A DNA stretch of 64,000 nt from Arthrobacter sp. B1805 (GCF_002929745.1 NZ_PJIQ01000003.1:62001-126000), one strand, 5' to 3'; shown: positions 9,741 through 19,787, counted from the stretch's first letter. The notes: generated from the sequence alone by a model not told the origin. Made by a program: numbers and translations.

Positions 9741-11042
9741 CTATTCCTCGGCACCCAAATGGTGGTAGTCGACAGGTTGGAGCCTCTCGGTTCTCCCGAC
9801 CACCCAGCTCAGTTTGCGTATGGCCGCAAGGTAGTCCCGGTTTGCCAGTTCCGCGCCGAGCAGCAGATCCGGATTCGGCTGTTGTTCAAGCTGGACCGCA
9901 CGGCTGTCCGGGTCAAATAGCCCGCCCAATGCGGGCAGTCCGACAGCATCCAGTCCGTTCCCGCCAAGTGCATTGAAGACGATCTTCTGCGTCCGCCATA
10001 GGTCAGGGTGCGGGCCGCCGTCTCGGTTGCGCACCATCTTGCGAAGTCGTTGGGTGGAAAAGTAGGTCGCGTATCGCTCCTGGGCAGCCGTGGATGCGTC
10101 CGGCGAAAGCAGCGCTCCCCGGTCTTCCACGACGAAACAGAACAAGAGTCGATACGCGGTGCGCAGTAGCGCTTTGTGGAACTCTCGCGGGCTCAGCTCT
10201 CCACTGTGCAGCGCGTCCATCAACCAGCCGTTATCTGGATGACGGAGGAAACCAGTACCCAGGTGCATGAGGGCCTTCTCGACCCCGAGTCCGAGTTTGT
10301 CGAGTGCCCGGGCGCCTGCGTCAATGGACTCGCTGCGCCAGGATTCGAGCCAGCAGTCAGCCGGCGGAGCATCCGGCCCTCCGCGCTTAGCCAGACGGGA
10401 CTGGTGCGCGAGTTGCCAAAGAATCTGGAATTCGGGGTAGAGGTCTGAGTCGAAGATGGTTTCAAGGTCGAATTCGATGTACGCAGATCCGGCGAGCGCT
10501 GTGGAGTCGCGCAGCAGGCGCAGTTTGAGGCCGTTGCTCAATATCGCCCAGAGGTGCTCCTCTTCCCTATTGAGGAACTCCTGCACCATCGCTTGGGGCG
10601 CGCGGGAGGCTCCCTCGACCCCGGGGTTGCGGCGGTCCAGGTCCACACCCGGGCCTAACAGGTGAATGGGTACGGCTTCCCATCGATGAGAGATGGGGTA
10701 TGCCGCGTCATCGACGTGGAAGCCGCCGCTGGTCGTCGGGACCTGCCCATAGCCGAACTCCCGAAGCATGACCAGCAGCCACTTCTGCCGGGCATCACCG
10801 GTACCAGGACCTTTGGCATCGGGGCGCTTTCTAGCATCGAGTTCACGCCATGCCTGCCACGCGGATTTCAGGTACATCCAGGAGCGGGAGGCAGCGTCGC
10901 GTACCGTCTCCGTTCCGATGAGGTGATACGTAGTGGGCTGGAGGCTCTTGGGATCGCTCACTTGGCCGGATTGGATCCGCCCCAGAAGGGACGGCGGTAC
11001 AACTCCGCCAACGACGGTGATCGCCTGAAATGCTGTACTCAC
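9741..11042 (-). CDS. N-terminal part of the split Eco57I-type methyltransferase (433 aa, ends at premature TAG)
   Basis: This 433-aa product has no methylase motif of its own, but it ends HHLGAEE immediately before a TAG and is followed in the same frame by GSVYESLLEL. In the large methylase family of DISARM-like loci these two segments are continuous, usually with leucine at the stop position. The N-terminal region includes an EEEHLWAILSNG segment typical of the helical, partly nuclease-like leader of these enzymes. Its GTG start overlaps the stop of the SNF2 gene by one base (TAGTG). The ORF is best seen as the first third of a 1307-codon gene with one nonsense change, or as a sequencing error at 9741-9743. 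Confidence 0.75.
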   Translation of the reverse strand: MSTAFQAITVVGGVVPPSLLGRIQSGQVSDPKSLQPTTYHLIGTETVRDAASRSWMYLKSAWQAWRELDARKRPDAKGPGTGDARQKWLLVMLREFGYGQVPTTSGGFHVDDAAYPISHRWEAVPIHLLGPGVDLDRRNPGVEGASRAPQAMVQEFLNREEEHLWAILSNGLKLRLLRDSTALAGSAYIEFDLETIFDSDLYPEFQILWQLAHQSRLAKRGGPDAPPADCWLESWRSESIDAGARALDKLGLGVEKALMHLGTGFLRHPDNGWLMDALHSGELSPREFHKALLRTAYRLLFCFVVEDRGALLSPDASTAAQERYATYFSTQRLRKMVRNRDGGPHPDLWRTQKIVFNALGGNGLDAVGLPALGGLFDPDSRAVQLEQQPNPDLLLGAELANRDYLAAIRKLSWVVGRTERLQPVDYHHLGAEE

Positions 11043-13900
11043 TACGCCGCTCCCATCGGATTGTAAATATAGACGCCGAGAATGTCGGCAGGCAGGTTCG
11101 GCTCTACCGCAAGTCCCCGAATGCCTAGCTGTCCCGCACGGTCCCCGCGGGCCGAAATTCGGACTTCACGGTGCGCATCGCGTATCTCTTCTGCCACCGT
11201 TATTGCCTTCTCGTTCAGGGCATCTTGGAGCAGGGGAATCGCCTTCAGGATGCTGTCCATCTTCTCAGTGACATCGCCGACGTTGCCGGCGGGCTTCGCC
11301 GCGAGTAGAGCCTCTACCCCTGCTTCGTCCAACCACATGGGATTCATCGGGCTCCCTTGAAACGCGAGGACCCGTGCTTCCTCTGCCATATCGGTCCGAT
11401 CTCCCAGCCGGGCAGGGAGAACCAGCTTGGTGCGGAAGCGGACTAGGAGTGCCACAGTGAGAGCGTCGACGTCGTTGGTTTGAATGAAACCACAGCGGCG
11501 AGCAGGGCGTTCTTTACCGTCGAGCTGATCGTCAAGGGCGGAGTTGAGCACATATTGGGCTGCTGCCGTGACCATCGGGTCGGTTCGGACGAAGACAGAT
11601 GTGTTGTGCGGCGCCGGAAAGTCCCGGACGAACTGCACGGATGTGCGGCCGCCCAGAGCGTTACGCATGCCAGGTGCCGCAGTGGCAAGCTCTGCAACGA
11701 GTCCGGCCGGCGTGGGCTGTGTGTGGGCTCCGGTTTCTTCCAGAGCTGCACGAATGAACTTCTCGACATCCGCCGGATCGCCAAGACTGCGCCGAGCGGC
11801 GTCGACGACCTTCTGCACTTCATCAGGCCGCACGGCATTCTGGGCAAAGCGTGACCGGCTGGCCCGTTCCTGTTCTGCGCTGCTACGCCACTCGGTTTCC
11901 AGCTGCTCGGCCTCCGTCGTGAGAGTAAACAGTTCCATCTGGTCGCCTTGCTTACCCCGCATCAGGATGCCCTCAAGCAAAGCAGCGAGAACCTGATCAC
12001 TCTTCGGCGGTACAGGCACGCTGATACCCAGGTCCCTCCGGATACTCTCGTGCTTTCGCAGCAGAACGTCGAGAACAATTCCATCAATGCCGTTGTCATC
12101 GCCGTAGATGGTCACGGCACGGACAGTGTCTGAGGTCTGACCGAAGCGGTCTACCCGGCCTTCTCGTTGTTCGTGGCGAGTTGGGTTCCACGCCAGGTCA
12201 TAGTGGACGACTGCCTGGAATCCGTCCTGGAGATTGACACCCTCCGAAAGACAGTCGGTCGCCACGAGCACCTTGGGCATGTTCCCGGCCTGCTCGGCCT
12301 GGTTCGCCACCCGTGCAGCGCGCTCCTCTGCGGGCAGTTCGCCGGTCACGACCTCGACCAAGAACTTGTTTCGGCTGGCCGAACGTAGGAAGTCAGCCAC
12401 ATAGTGTGCCGTGGGAATGAACCGGCAGAAGATGATCGGTTGAAATCCTTCTGCGATCAGTTTCTGCACCCGTTTCTGCAGCAACTGCAGTTTTGCGTCG
12501 GTCGCCGGTACAGCTACGAGCTCAGAAGCGGTTTTCCAGAACGAGTTTAGACGGCGCTTGACTGTCTCTGACTCCTCAATCGCTTCCAGGCGGGAGCCGG
12601 GGACGACGTCGATAGCTTCGCCGCCGTCGTCTTCCACCTGATCCATCACAACGGCCATGCCGCGTTTCTCGGCTGCAGCATCCGTTTCCGCTTCCTCGGT
12701 AGCGGCACGGGTTTTGAGTGTTGCTGCTGCAGCAGCAGGGGAGGAGGCCATGGCACGCAACAAAGAGAGAGCTGACCACCAGCGTATGCGTTGATCCAGC
12801 TTTGTTCCCGTGGTGTCTTGAACACGACCGCGCACGTATTCGAGAACTGCATCGAAGAACGCCCGGTGCTCCGGGGACAGCTTGTAGGGCAGCTCTATCG
12901 TCTCGCGGTCATTCGGAAACTTGGTGTCCGACTGGAGATAGCTGCGGATATCGACGCGCCGACGCTGCACCATGTGGTCGGCCAGCTTGCGACGTCCAGA
13001 CTCGTGGGAAAGGTCAGCGGTCTTGAGGCTTGGATCGAGCAACCCGATGAGGTTGCGGAAGGCGGCATCATTACCGCTATGAGGGGTCGCTGTGACGAGA
13101 ATGAGGTGTCGGCTTTTGTCGTCGGCCAGTCCTCTCACCAGCTCGTACCGCTGGGTTCTGCCGGAGCTGCCCTTGCCGGTGTCATCAGCGGTTACTCCAT
13201 GGGCCTCATCAACGATGACGAGATCGGGAGCAGTACGCAGGAAGTCGTGCCGCTTCGACTCGGACTTGATGAAGTCGGTCGAGACTATGGTGTGCTTGAA
13301 GTGCTCGAAGATTGAGCTGTCGTAGCCCGCCGCTCTCTGAAGCTTTCTCGCCGTGCCCGGCAGTACCAGCTGCGCTTCGATGCCGAACTTTGCGGACAGC
13401 TCCTGCCGCCATTGCTCCGCCAAGCTGGGCGGGCAAAGAACCGTCAGCCCTTTGGCATCGCCTTGGGCAAGAAGCTCAGCGGCAACCAACCCAGCTTCTA
13501 CCGTCTTGCCGATGCCGACGTCGTCAGCAATCAGAAGCCGTACCGTCTCCTGGCGGAGCGCCAGGAGTAGGGGCACCAGCTGGTAGGGGCGAGGGGAGAC
13601 ATTCAGCCCGGCAAGGGAGCGGAATGGGCCGCCGCTTGAGCGGAACCCTATCCTGAGGGCGTCCCGCAGGAGACGGGCGCTACGGTCATCGCCCAGGTCT
13701 GTGGGAGAAGGTAGTCCGAATGACGCGGACCGCACTTCCTCGATTGCGGGGATGACACCTGCGATGTCTTCATCGGTGCCACCGATGGGTCTAAGGACGA
13801 GGAACTCTTGATCGCTTCCGGGCAGAACCACCCATTCCCGTCCACGGGCAGAAACCAAAGAACCGACGGCGAAAGTAGTTTCCGCTGCAGTAATACTCAC
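11042..13900 (-). CDS. DrmD-like SNF2-family helicase/translocase
   Basis: This 952-aa SF2 ATPase shows an SNF2-type P-loop DDVGIGKT at residues 126-133, a DEAH box at 231-234, and a C-terminal helicase half with SEGVNLQ followed by a QREGRVDRFGQ motif VI. The N-terminal REWVVLP...LRPIGG segment and the RPYQLVPLL lead-in to motif I are characteristic of DrmD, the SNF2 subunit of class 1 DISARM. The GTG start overlaps the stop of the upstream DUF1998 helicase as GTGA. Probable role: translocation on incoming DNA as part of the composite system. It has no nuclease motif of its own. Confidence 0.85.
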   Translation of the reverse strand: MSITAAETTFAVGSLVSARGREWVVLPGSDQEFLVLRPIGGTDEDIAGVIPAIEEVRSASFGLPSPTDLGDDRSARLLRDALRIGFRSSGGPFRSLAGLNVSPRPYQLVPLLLALRQETVRLLIADDVGIGKTVEAGLVAAELLAQGDAKGLTVLCPPSLAEQWRQELSAKFGIEAQLVLPGTARKLQRAAGYDSSIFEHFKHTIVSTDFIKSESKRHDFLRTAPDLVIVDEAHGVTADDTGKGSSGRTQRYELVRGLADDKSRHLILVTATPHSGNDAAFRNLIGLLDPSLKTADLSHESGRRKLADHMVQRRRVDIRSYLQSDTKFPNDRETIELPYKLSPEHRAFFDAVLEYVRGRVQDTTGTKLDQRIRWWSALSLLRAMASSPAAAAATLKTRAATEEAETDAAAEKRGMAVVMDQVEDDGGEAIDVVPGSRLEAIEESETVKRRLNSFWKTASELVAVPATDAKLQLLQKRVQKLIAEGFQPIIFCRFIPTAHYVADFLRSASRNKFLVEVVTGELPAEERAARVANQAEQAGNMPKVLVATDCLSEGVNLQDGFQAVVHYDLAWNPTRHEQREGRVDRFGQTSDTVRAVTIYGDDNGIDGIVLDVLLRKHESIRRDLGISVPVPPKSDQVLAALLEGILMRGKQGDQMELFTLTTEAEQLETEWRSSAEQERASRSRFAQNAVRPDEVQKVVDAARRSLGDPADVEKFIRAALEETGAHTQPTPAGLVAELATAAPGMRNALGGRTSVQFVRDFPAPHNTSVFVRTDPMVTAAAQYVLNSALDDQLDGKERPARRCGFIQTNDVDALTVALLVRFRTKLVLPARLGDRTDMAEEARVLAFQGSPMNPMWLDEAGVEALLAAKPAGNVGDVTEKMDSILKAIPLLQDALNEKAITVAEEIRDAHREVRISARGDRAGQLGIRGLAVEPNLPADILGVYIYNPMGAA

Positions 13901-16900
13901 GTGGATACTCCAAATACGTTCGGGTGGCGGGAGATGAAACCGTCGAGGTCATCAGTGGAGGTTGCGGTGATCACGTTCCAACTGCTGAACGTGAGCGCCA
14001 GAGCATCGATAGAGGGCCTCGACTCGTCCTCCACAATTACAGCGGTTGGCAGTGACACTTTGCTCGTGAAGGTGAAGTCCACGACGTTCCCGGCTATGGT
14101 CGGGCCGACGTCGTCGGGAAGGTTATAGCCGCCGTCCGTCAGCCGCCTCAGAAAGTCCTCTGCCCGCGGGCTGACGGGTTGCTTGCCGCTCATGGGGTCT
14201 GGTTGCGCTGCTTTGGGTTCAGACATCGGTTTCGTCGTTGCTTGCGCTATCTGCTGGAGCAAGTCGATCACCAGCCGCCGGTCGATGGCTTCATGGGAAC
14301 GCTGATTACCGTACGACAGTAGGCAGCGGTAACAGCCGCGAACACACGAGGTGTCATCGTCTTCTCCGTTGGCAGGGTTTACGTGAATGATTTCGAGCGC
14401 TTTGGCGGCCACCTTGGCTATGGCGTCAGGCTCGCTTTGCAGGCGCCGCAGAACGCCGGCTCCACCTTCGGCGGCCTCTACGAACAGAAGACGGCCACGG
14501 TCATCTGCGTCATTCAGGCGTTCGCTTGCCAGCTCTGAGTCCTCGAGCTGGAAGACCGCCTCGATCCCCCGCTCAATGGCGTACTGCATAGTGGTCGCCG
14601 CTTCATCAGTGACTTCCTTTGCCCACCTAAAGATCGCGATGTTGCGCCTGTCCTCCACGAACGGAGTAATCATCTGCTTCTTTTTTGACTGCTCCACCGT
14701 GGTGTCATCAACGTCGCCACCGTCTCCGGACTCTTCGGTTGCGCGTTTCTCGGAGAGCCATTCACCGGTGATCAGATCCAGCCAGAAACCGTGCTTGTCC
14801 TGATCCGCGCGGTTGCGCCGGCCCAGGTTAGTTACCCGGACGGTGGCTCCGTCACCGTAACGGACTTCGCCGAGGAGGTCCCCGTCGTTGTAGATGCCTG
14901 CGTCCACACGCCCCGGCTTCTTGCCGTGAGGGGCGAAACGGTAGGTGGTGACAAGCTCAAAGCCCTGCCGGTTTCGCTCTTCCTCGTCAGCGCTGATCCG
15001 TTCCCGTCGGCGGGTTATCACCGATTGGAGCTGCATCAGGTTCGACCAACTGCCGCCCAGCGGCTTGTCGCAGGACTCGCAGACGTCGATACCCGGCTTT
15101 CGCTCGTGCAGATAGCCGCAAGCTTCACACACACGGGCCTCGGTTAACACGACATCCCCCGCTCCGCCTCCATCCGAGTCGCGGGGAAGGCTGACGCGTT
15201 TCACTTGATATCGGGCGCCCTCGTGGTAGATGAGGGCATCCGGGCCGAACTCGCTGATCGCGAGAAAGCGCGAGCGCTGCAGCCAGGTGCTGTTGTTATC
15301 TCGTCCCTTGCGGATTCCCGGGATAAAGGCCGCCAGCGGCAAGCGGGGGAAGGAGTAGCCAGGCAGAAAGCCTTCTGACGCCAGATAACGCAACGTATAG
15401 AAGTCAGATTGACCGCGGGAATCACTGTCATTCAGCAATATTTCAAGCCGCTGGCTAGCCTCACGGTGGCGGTTGTTGGCTTCCTCCCGCTGCTTGGAGG
15501 TGACCGAGTGATCCTGGCTCGCTCTGTGTGCCGCATCCTGCTCGGCCAGCGCGTTGCGGTAGAGCAGCCGCCATCGATCGCACGCTTCGTTGAGCGCGCT
15601 GAAAGCATCGTCGATGACATGGTCCGCCCAGTCCGCGCTCCACCAGACCGTGTCGGCGAGCTCGTGCTGGATTGCGGAGAGCAGGGATTTTGCCGATCCC
15701 TTTGCGCGCGCTGCCGCGCTCGGGTCTTCGAGGAAAGACCGGATCTGCGGCTGGATGGGGTAGGTCTTGTCCTCCAGTTTGAGAAGCCCGGCCAGCGACT
15801 TCCCGAGGCCGTGGCTTGTGGCCGATAGTGCTTCGGCCAACCAGACAGCATGAACGTGGGACCGGATCAGGTCCTCGTTCGCGAAGTCGAGGCGGGGTGG
15901 CTGAACCTGGCCCGCCACCATGAGATCAGAACGCTCGAAGTAGTAGCTGTCGTGCGCGCTTCCCGTGGCGCAGTACGTAATGACTAGCGCGGGCTGCCCC
16001 GAGCGACCTGCACGGCCGCTTCGCTGTGCATAATTTGCCGGCGTCGGCGGCACATTGCGCATTGCGACGGCATTAAGGCTCGCAATGTCGACGCCCAGTT
16101 CCATGGTGGGCGAACAGAAAAGCAACGGCAGTTCTGCTCGTCGGAACGCTTGCTCCCGCTTCTCACGATCTTCTGACCGGACCTGTGCGGTATGTTCGGC
16201 AGCCTTCAGACCGGCAAGCTGGCTCCCTGTCTCCAAGTAAAGGTCCTTGAAGAACTTGATGACACGTGGCTTCTGGTCAGCGTGGTAGCTGCGGCGCAGA
16301 AGATCGGGCGCACCGTACTCCCCTGCGCCTTTCTCCAGGACCATCGTGGACAACTTGAGCCGGTAACCCGAAAGTTTGCCTTCGACAACTTCGGCTATGA
16401 GGCCTGTCTTGTGCAAGATCTCGAACAGGGACGCGATGACCTCATTGGTCTCGGCCATCGAAAGCTTTCCAGCCGACGACGCTGTTCGAGCAAGCCACCG
16501 CCCAAAGGTGCCATGGGCTGTGACGGGAAGGATGTTGCGGAAGGACGCGCTCTTCTTAGGTTCTGTCGATACGAGCCCCACATTTGGATCCGGTTCCCGC
16601 TCTGGAAGGGCCCAGATGCCGGAAAGATACTCTCGGCTACGGTTCTTTACCTTGTTCAACCAATCGACGGTGAGTTCTTCGGCGTCGATGGCCAGCACCC
16701 GGCGGAACTCGTCCAGCAGCACCGTGATGATCTCTTCGCGTTTGCCTGCGTCCATCACGCGGAGAACGTAGTGGGCAGACTCCCAGCGCGCATCCTGCTC
16801 GGCCAGTCGTCGCGCGTTCGGATATTGAACTTTCAATAGGCCGGTCTGTTCCAAGTTCGGAAGGGTGATTCGCCATCCACGCTGAAGATCCCGAAGAGCA

Positions 16901-19071
16901 CGGTAAGTAACGACGTCGTGGAGCGCACGTCTCGTCGGTCGAGCGTCGAGTGGGTCTTCGATCTGGGCGTAGTCTCCCCACTCCAAGTTGAGCGTATTGA
17001 CGATCGCTGTTCCGAGATCCGCTGCTTCGAGGCCCTCTTCTCCTGCCGCAGCGACGGCCTGATAGACGGCGGCACGCAGTTGCGCAACCTGAACGAAGTC
17101 GTTGAGGTGGCCGGCCTGCAGAGACGCGTCCTGGCGGTTGTCTACGAAAGTCAGGAGTTTCTTGGCTTCTGGGGCGAGATCCTGACCTATGTCGGATTTC
17201 AGTAACTGCACGAGCCTCGTGGCAATAACGGTCATGGCACTGCTACGGCCCTCCTGATCCAGAGTGACCAATTTGGAGAACTCTCCGCTGCGTGCGGATT
17301 CGTAGGTCACCTGACAGTTCAAGCAAAATCCGAGGCTGCGCGGTATCCATGCAGCGAGCTGCCCGTCTGAACTTGTGGCTGCGTTGTCCATGGCCGCTTC
17401 ACCGCTCAATCCCACACTGTAACGCTGTGGCAGACGCTTGCGCTTCGACTCGATGACTGGATGACCTGTCTCGGCGTTTGTAAGCCAAGACGCTGGTAGG
17501 CGACCAGACTCAACCGCCTGGTCGGGCCATTCCTGTCTTGTGGAGATGAAGAGGTAACCATCGATCCCACGGTCCTCCCCGCCGTCGTCCTGCAGTTTCA
17601 ACTCATGGCGGGCAATGAAACGGGACCCTTCAGCCGTCTCCACCAGGCGGGCCATGAGGTATTCCTGGCCACACTCCCGGCAAAAGGCTAGAGGGTATAA
17701 CCGCTTCTCCTGCTCGCCCGTCGTGAGCTGAAAGTCCGTTTCGATCAGACGGGTAGCTTCCGGTTCGAGCGTTGTGTAGACGGAACCGCCCTTTGAGATG
17801 AACTGATGAAGGCGGAAGGCGAAAAGTGGGCGCCCTGCTTGCGACTTAGCCTTCGAGCCTGCCAGAAGAGTGGCACGGATTGCCGTTGCACAAGCTTTTG
17901 GGTCTTGGCCGGTTTTCGCCGCCAATACTTCGGCGGCTCCAGTGATTGTTTTGGGGGCGCTGCGAATAAGCCGACTGGACTCAGCTTCTGTGGTCAGACC
18001 GAAGGTATCCTCGATCCACGACGCGAGGGAATCGGAGCGGAGGGAGACATAACCGCCGCTGATGGTCGCGCTGCTGAACTCTGCATCACCACGCTCCAAC
18101 ACCGCAGCTTTGAGATCCTCGGTTGTCTGATCTCTTACCGTGGTGGCTCGGACAAGCGATTCCGTCACGACGTGGTCGGGCTTCACCTCGGTGCCGAAGA
18201 TTCGTGTGGCTACCTCGGCGATGTCTCGCTGCTGCTCTGCCATAGTTCCGCCGGAAGACATGGTGGCGGATGTTCCAACGCATTGGAGTGTCTCCTGAGC
18301 GTGACATGCGTCCCGAAGACGGCGGACGAGTAGAGCAACGTCCGCGCCCTGTCGGCCCCGGTAGGTGTGCAGTTCATCCAGAACAAGGAAGTTCAGTCCG
18401 GACGCTGCCCTGATGAGCGACTGCCGTTCCTCAGGACGCGTGAGGACGTATTCGAGCATTACGTAGTTGGTCAGGATGACATCCGGGGGATTCTTGAGGA
18501 TCGACTCGCGCTCCTCGCCTTTTTCCTGGCCCGTGTACCGCTTAAAGGTTACCGGCGATTCCCCGCCGAATCCGTACTCCAAAAACTTAGTGAGTTCTTC
18601 CATTTGGCTATTGGCGAGCGCGTTCATGGGGTAGACGATGATGGCCTTGATGCCTTTGCCGCTGCCCTCGCGGAGCACGCGGTCGACGATGGGGACTATG
18701 TAGGAAAGCGACTTCCCCGATCCTGTACCGGTCGTCAGGACGTAGGAGTGCCGACCGGCCGCTATGGAGACGGCATCCGCCTGATGTTTATGGAGAGTGA
18801 ATGAGCCGCTCCCCCGGTCCTTCATGTCCTTCTTCGACCGGAAGATTTCCCGGCACTGCTCGTGCAGTATGCCGCGATCAACTAGCTCATCGACGCTCCC
18901 ACCACTCTGGAACGAAGGGTTGAGAGAAAGCCAAGGGTCGGGCCATTGGCGTCCTTGGTCCGCAAGTTCGCTGACAGTCTTCCGAATCCGATCGTCCTGT
19001 ATGTCGACGAACCCCTCGGTGAATGACCTGTAGCCGTCGATCAGTTCATTCCGAATTCCAAACGCATCCAT
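13897..19071 (-). CDS. Large DEAD/DEAH-box helicase with C-terminal DUF1998 (DrmA/DrmB- or MrfA-like)
   Basis: This is a 1724-aa helicase. Motif I TTGTGSGKS lies at residues 113-121, DELH at 232-235, SAT at 268-270, and motif VI QRSGRAGRSGQ in the second RecA half. The C-terminal half holds several paired-cysteine knuckles (CRECG, CLNC, CEACG, CESCD) and the DUF1998 signature EGGAGVL followed by CVRGCYRCLLSYGNQ. A further short domain of about 90 residues follows. In DISARM the helicase DrmA and the DUF1998 protein DrmB are separate genes, whereas here both activities are on one chain. It is the first gene of the operon. The ATG start is preceded by GTAGGGGG at suitable spacing. Confidence 0.87.
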   Translation of the reverse strand: MDAFGIRNELIDGYRSFTEGFVDIQDDRIRKTVSELADQGRQWPDPWLSLNPSFQSGGSVDELVDRGILHEQCREIFRSKKDMKDRGSGSFTLHKHQADAVSIAAGRHSYVLTTGTGSGKSLSYIVPIVDRVLREGSGKGIKAIIVYPMNALANSQMEELTKFLEYGFGGESPVTFKRYTGQEKGEERESILKNPPDVILTNYVMLEYVLTRPEERQSLIRAASGLNFLVLDELHTYRGRQGADVALLVRRLRDACHAQETLQCVGTSATMSSGGTMAEQQRDIAEVATRIFGTEVKPDHVVTESLVRATTVRDQTTEDLKAAVLERGDAEFSSATISGGYVSLRSDSLASWIEDTFGLTTEAESSRLIRSAPKTITGAAEVLAAKTGQDPKACATAIRATLLAGSKAKSQAGRPLFAFRLHQFISKGGSVYTTLEPEATRLIETDFQLTTGEQEKRLYPLAFCRECGQEYLMARLVETAEGSRFIARHELKLQDDGGEDRGIDGYLFISTRQEWPDQAVESGRLPASWLTNAETGHPVIESKRKRLPQRYSVGLSGEAAMDNAATSSDGQLAAWIPRSLGFCLNCQVTYESARSGEFSKLVTLDQEGRSSAMTVIATRLVQLLKSDIGQDLAPEAKKLLTFVDNRQDASLQAGHLNDFVQVAQLRAAVYQAVAAAGEEGLEAADLGTAIVNTLNLEWGDYAQIEDPLDARPTRRALHDVVTYRALRDLQRGWRITLPNLEQTGLLKVQYPNARRLAEQDARWESAHYVLRVMDAGKREEIITVLLDEFRRVLAIDAEELTVDWLNKVKNRSREYLSGIWALPEREPDPNVGLVSTEPKKSASFRNILPVTAHGTFGRWLARTASSAGKLSMAETNEVIASLFEILHKTGLIAEVVEGKLSGYRLKLSTMVLEKGAGEYGAPDLLRRSYHADQKPRVIKFFKDLYLETGSQLAGLKAAEHTAQVRSEDREKREQAFRRAELPLLFCSPTMELGVDIASLNAVAMRNVPPTPANYAQRSGRAGRSGQPALVITYCATGSAHDSYYFERSDLMVAGQVQPPRLDFANEDLIRSHVHAVWLAEALSATSHGLGKSLAGLLKLEDKTYPIQPQIRSFLEDPSAAARAKGSAKSLLSAIQHELADTVWWSADWADHVIDDAFSALNEACDRWRLLYRNALAEQDAAHRASQDHSVTSKQREEANNRHREASQRLEILLNDSDSRGQSDFYTLRYLASEGFLPGYSFPRLPLAAFIPGIRKGRDNNSTWLQRSRFLAISEFGPDALIYHEGARYQVKRVSLPRDSDGGGAGDVVLTEARVCEACGYLHERKPGIDVCESCDKPLGGSWSNLMQLQSVITRRRERISADEEERNRQGFELVTTYRFAPHGKKPGRVDAGIYNDGDLLGEVRYGDGATVRVTNLGRRNRADQDKHGFWLDLITGEWLSEKRATEESGDGGDVDDTTVEQSKKKQMITPFVEDRRNIAIFRWAKEVTDEAATTMQYAIERGIEAVFQLEDSELASERLNDADDRGRLLFVEAAEGGAGVLRRLQSEPDAIAKVAAKALEIIHVNPANGEDDDTSCVRGCYRCLLSYGNQRSHEAIDRRLVIDLLQQIAQATTKPMSEPKAAQPDPMSGKQPVSPRAEDFLRRLTDGGYNLPDDVGPTIAGNVVDFTFTSKVSLPTAVIVEDESRPSIDALALTFSSWNVITATSTDDLDGFISRHPNVFGVST

Positions 19072-19154
19072 GCGTCATCCCCCTACTTCTGGCAGCACTC
19101 GCTCTACTCTATGCTCGTTGAGCTTTCAACTGGGCTCATGACGTCCTTGTAGGT

Positions 19155-19745
19155 TCAGCTGCGCTTTCCTGTACCCGGCGGGCTTGTTGGGACAGCGCGT
19201 ACGCTGGTTGACAAGGGCCAACCGTCGCTCCCCCTGCCGGTGTACTTGCCGCGCTTTTGGGCGGATGCTTGTGCTCTCTTCGATGCGAAGCTGATCTGCT
19301 CGGCAGAAATTGTCCTCCGAGGTAGTACAGAGGGACGCGCTGCTTCGGCCTCCTTCGCCTTCTGAGCCTTCTTTTGTTGACTCGTCGCTTGTCCGGCCCA
19401 GGTCTGCCCTGGAACCATTCCTCGCCCGACGCATTCACTTTCCGCTCCCTTCGTACGATGCTTTGGAATGATCTGCCTCCTTGGCGAGATGGAAAGTTTC
19501 AGCCCGCAGACCGGGCAGTGCGCGAAGATTGGGACGTTCCGATGATCGCTACCGCCTCCGGGGTGGAGTGGTGGCGCTGCGATTCTCCAATTGGGCTTGG
19601 TATGGCCGGCCACTACGCACAGGCCGCCGTTGGCACCTCGATGTTCCGCTGGCACGGTCTGACCGCTACCTACTCTGGGCACTCTTCGACCGCACCGCGG
19701 GCAAGTAAGCGCACTCCGCCTCGCGTCATCATCTGTGCTAAGCAC
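19155..19745 (-). CDS. Hypothetical protein with two tandem CPxCG zinc-knuckle motifs
   Basis: This hypothetical protein of about 196 aa lies 84 bp upstream of the defence operon on the same strand. The sequence contains two copies of one pattern: CPRCGRRV, then a proline-histidine pair and a late cysteine near CVVAGH, and CPVCGLKL, then IPKH and ECVGRG. Each copy could bind one zinc ion through Cys/His. The C-terminal 90 residues are basic and rich in lysine, serine and arginine, which suggests nucleic-acid contact. I prefer GTG at 19745 over TTG at 19751 because AAGGA lies 6 bases before it. I do not recognise the family. Operon position hints at a link with the defence genes. Confidence 0.5.
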   Translation of the reverse strand: MLSTDDDARRSALTCPRCGRRVPRVGSGQTVPAEHRGANGGLCVVAGHTKPNWRIAAPPLHPGGGSDHRNVPIFAHCPVCGLKLSISPRRQIIPKHRTKGAESECVGRGMVPGQTWAGQATSQQKKAQKAKEAEAARPSVLPRRTISAEQISFASKRAQASAQKRGKYTGRGSDGWPLSTSVRAVPTSPPGTGKRS

Positions 19746-19787
19746 CTTCAATCCTTCCCTCGGCTGTCAGCTAATCGCCAACGCTGA

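Noticed and set aside
19090-19140. Promoter TTGAAA with a TAGAGC box 17 bp away before the DUF1998 helicase
   Set aside because: The -10 match is too weak to call; only the ribosome binding site is convincing.
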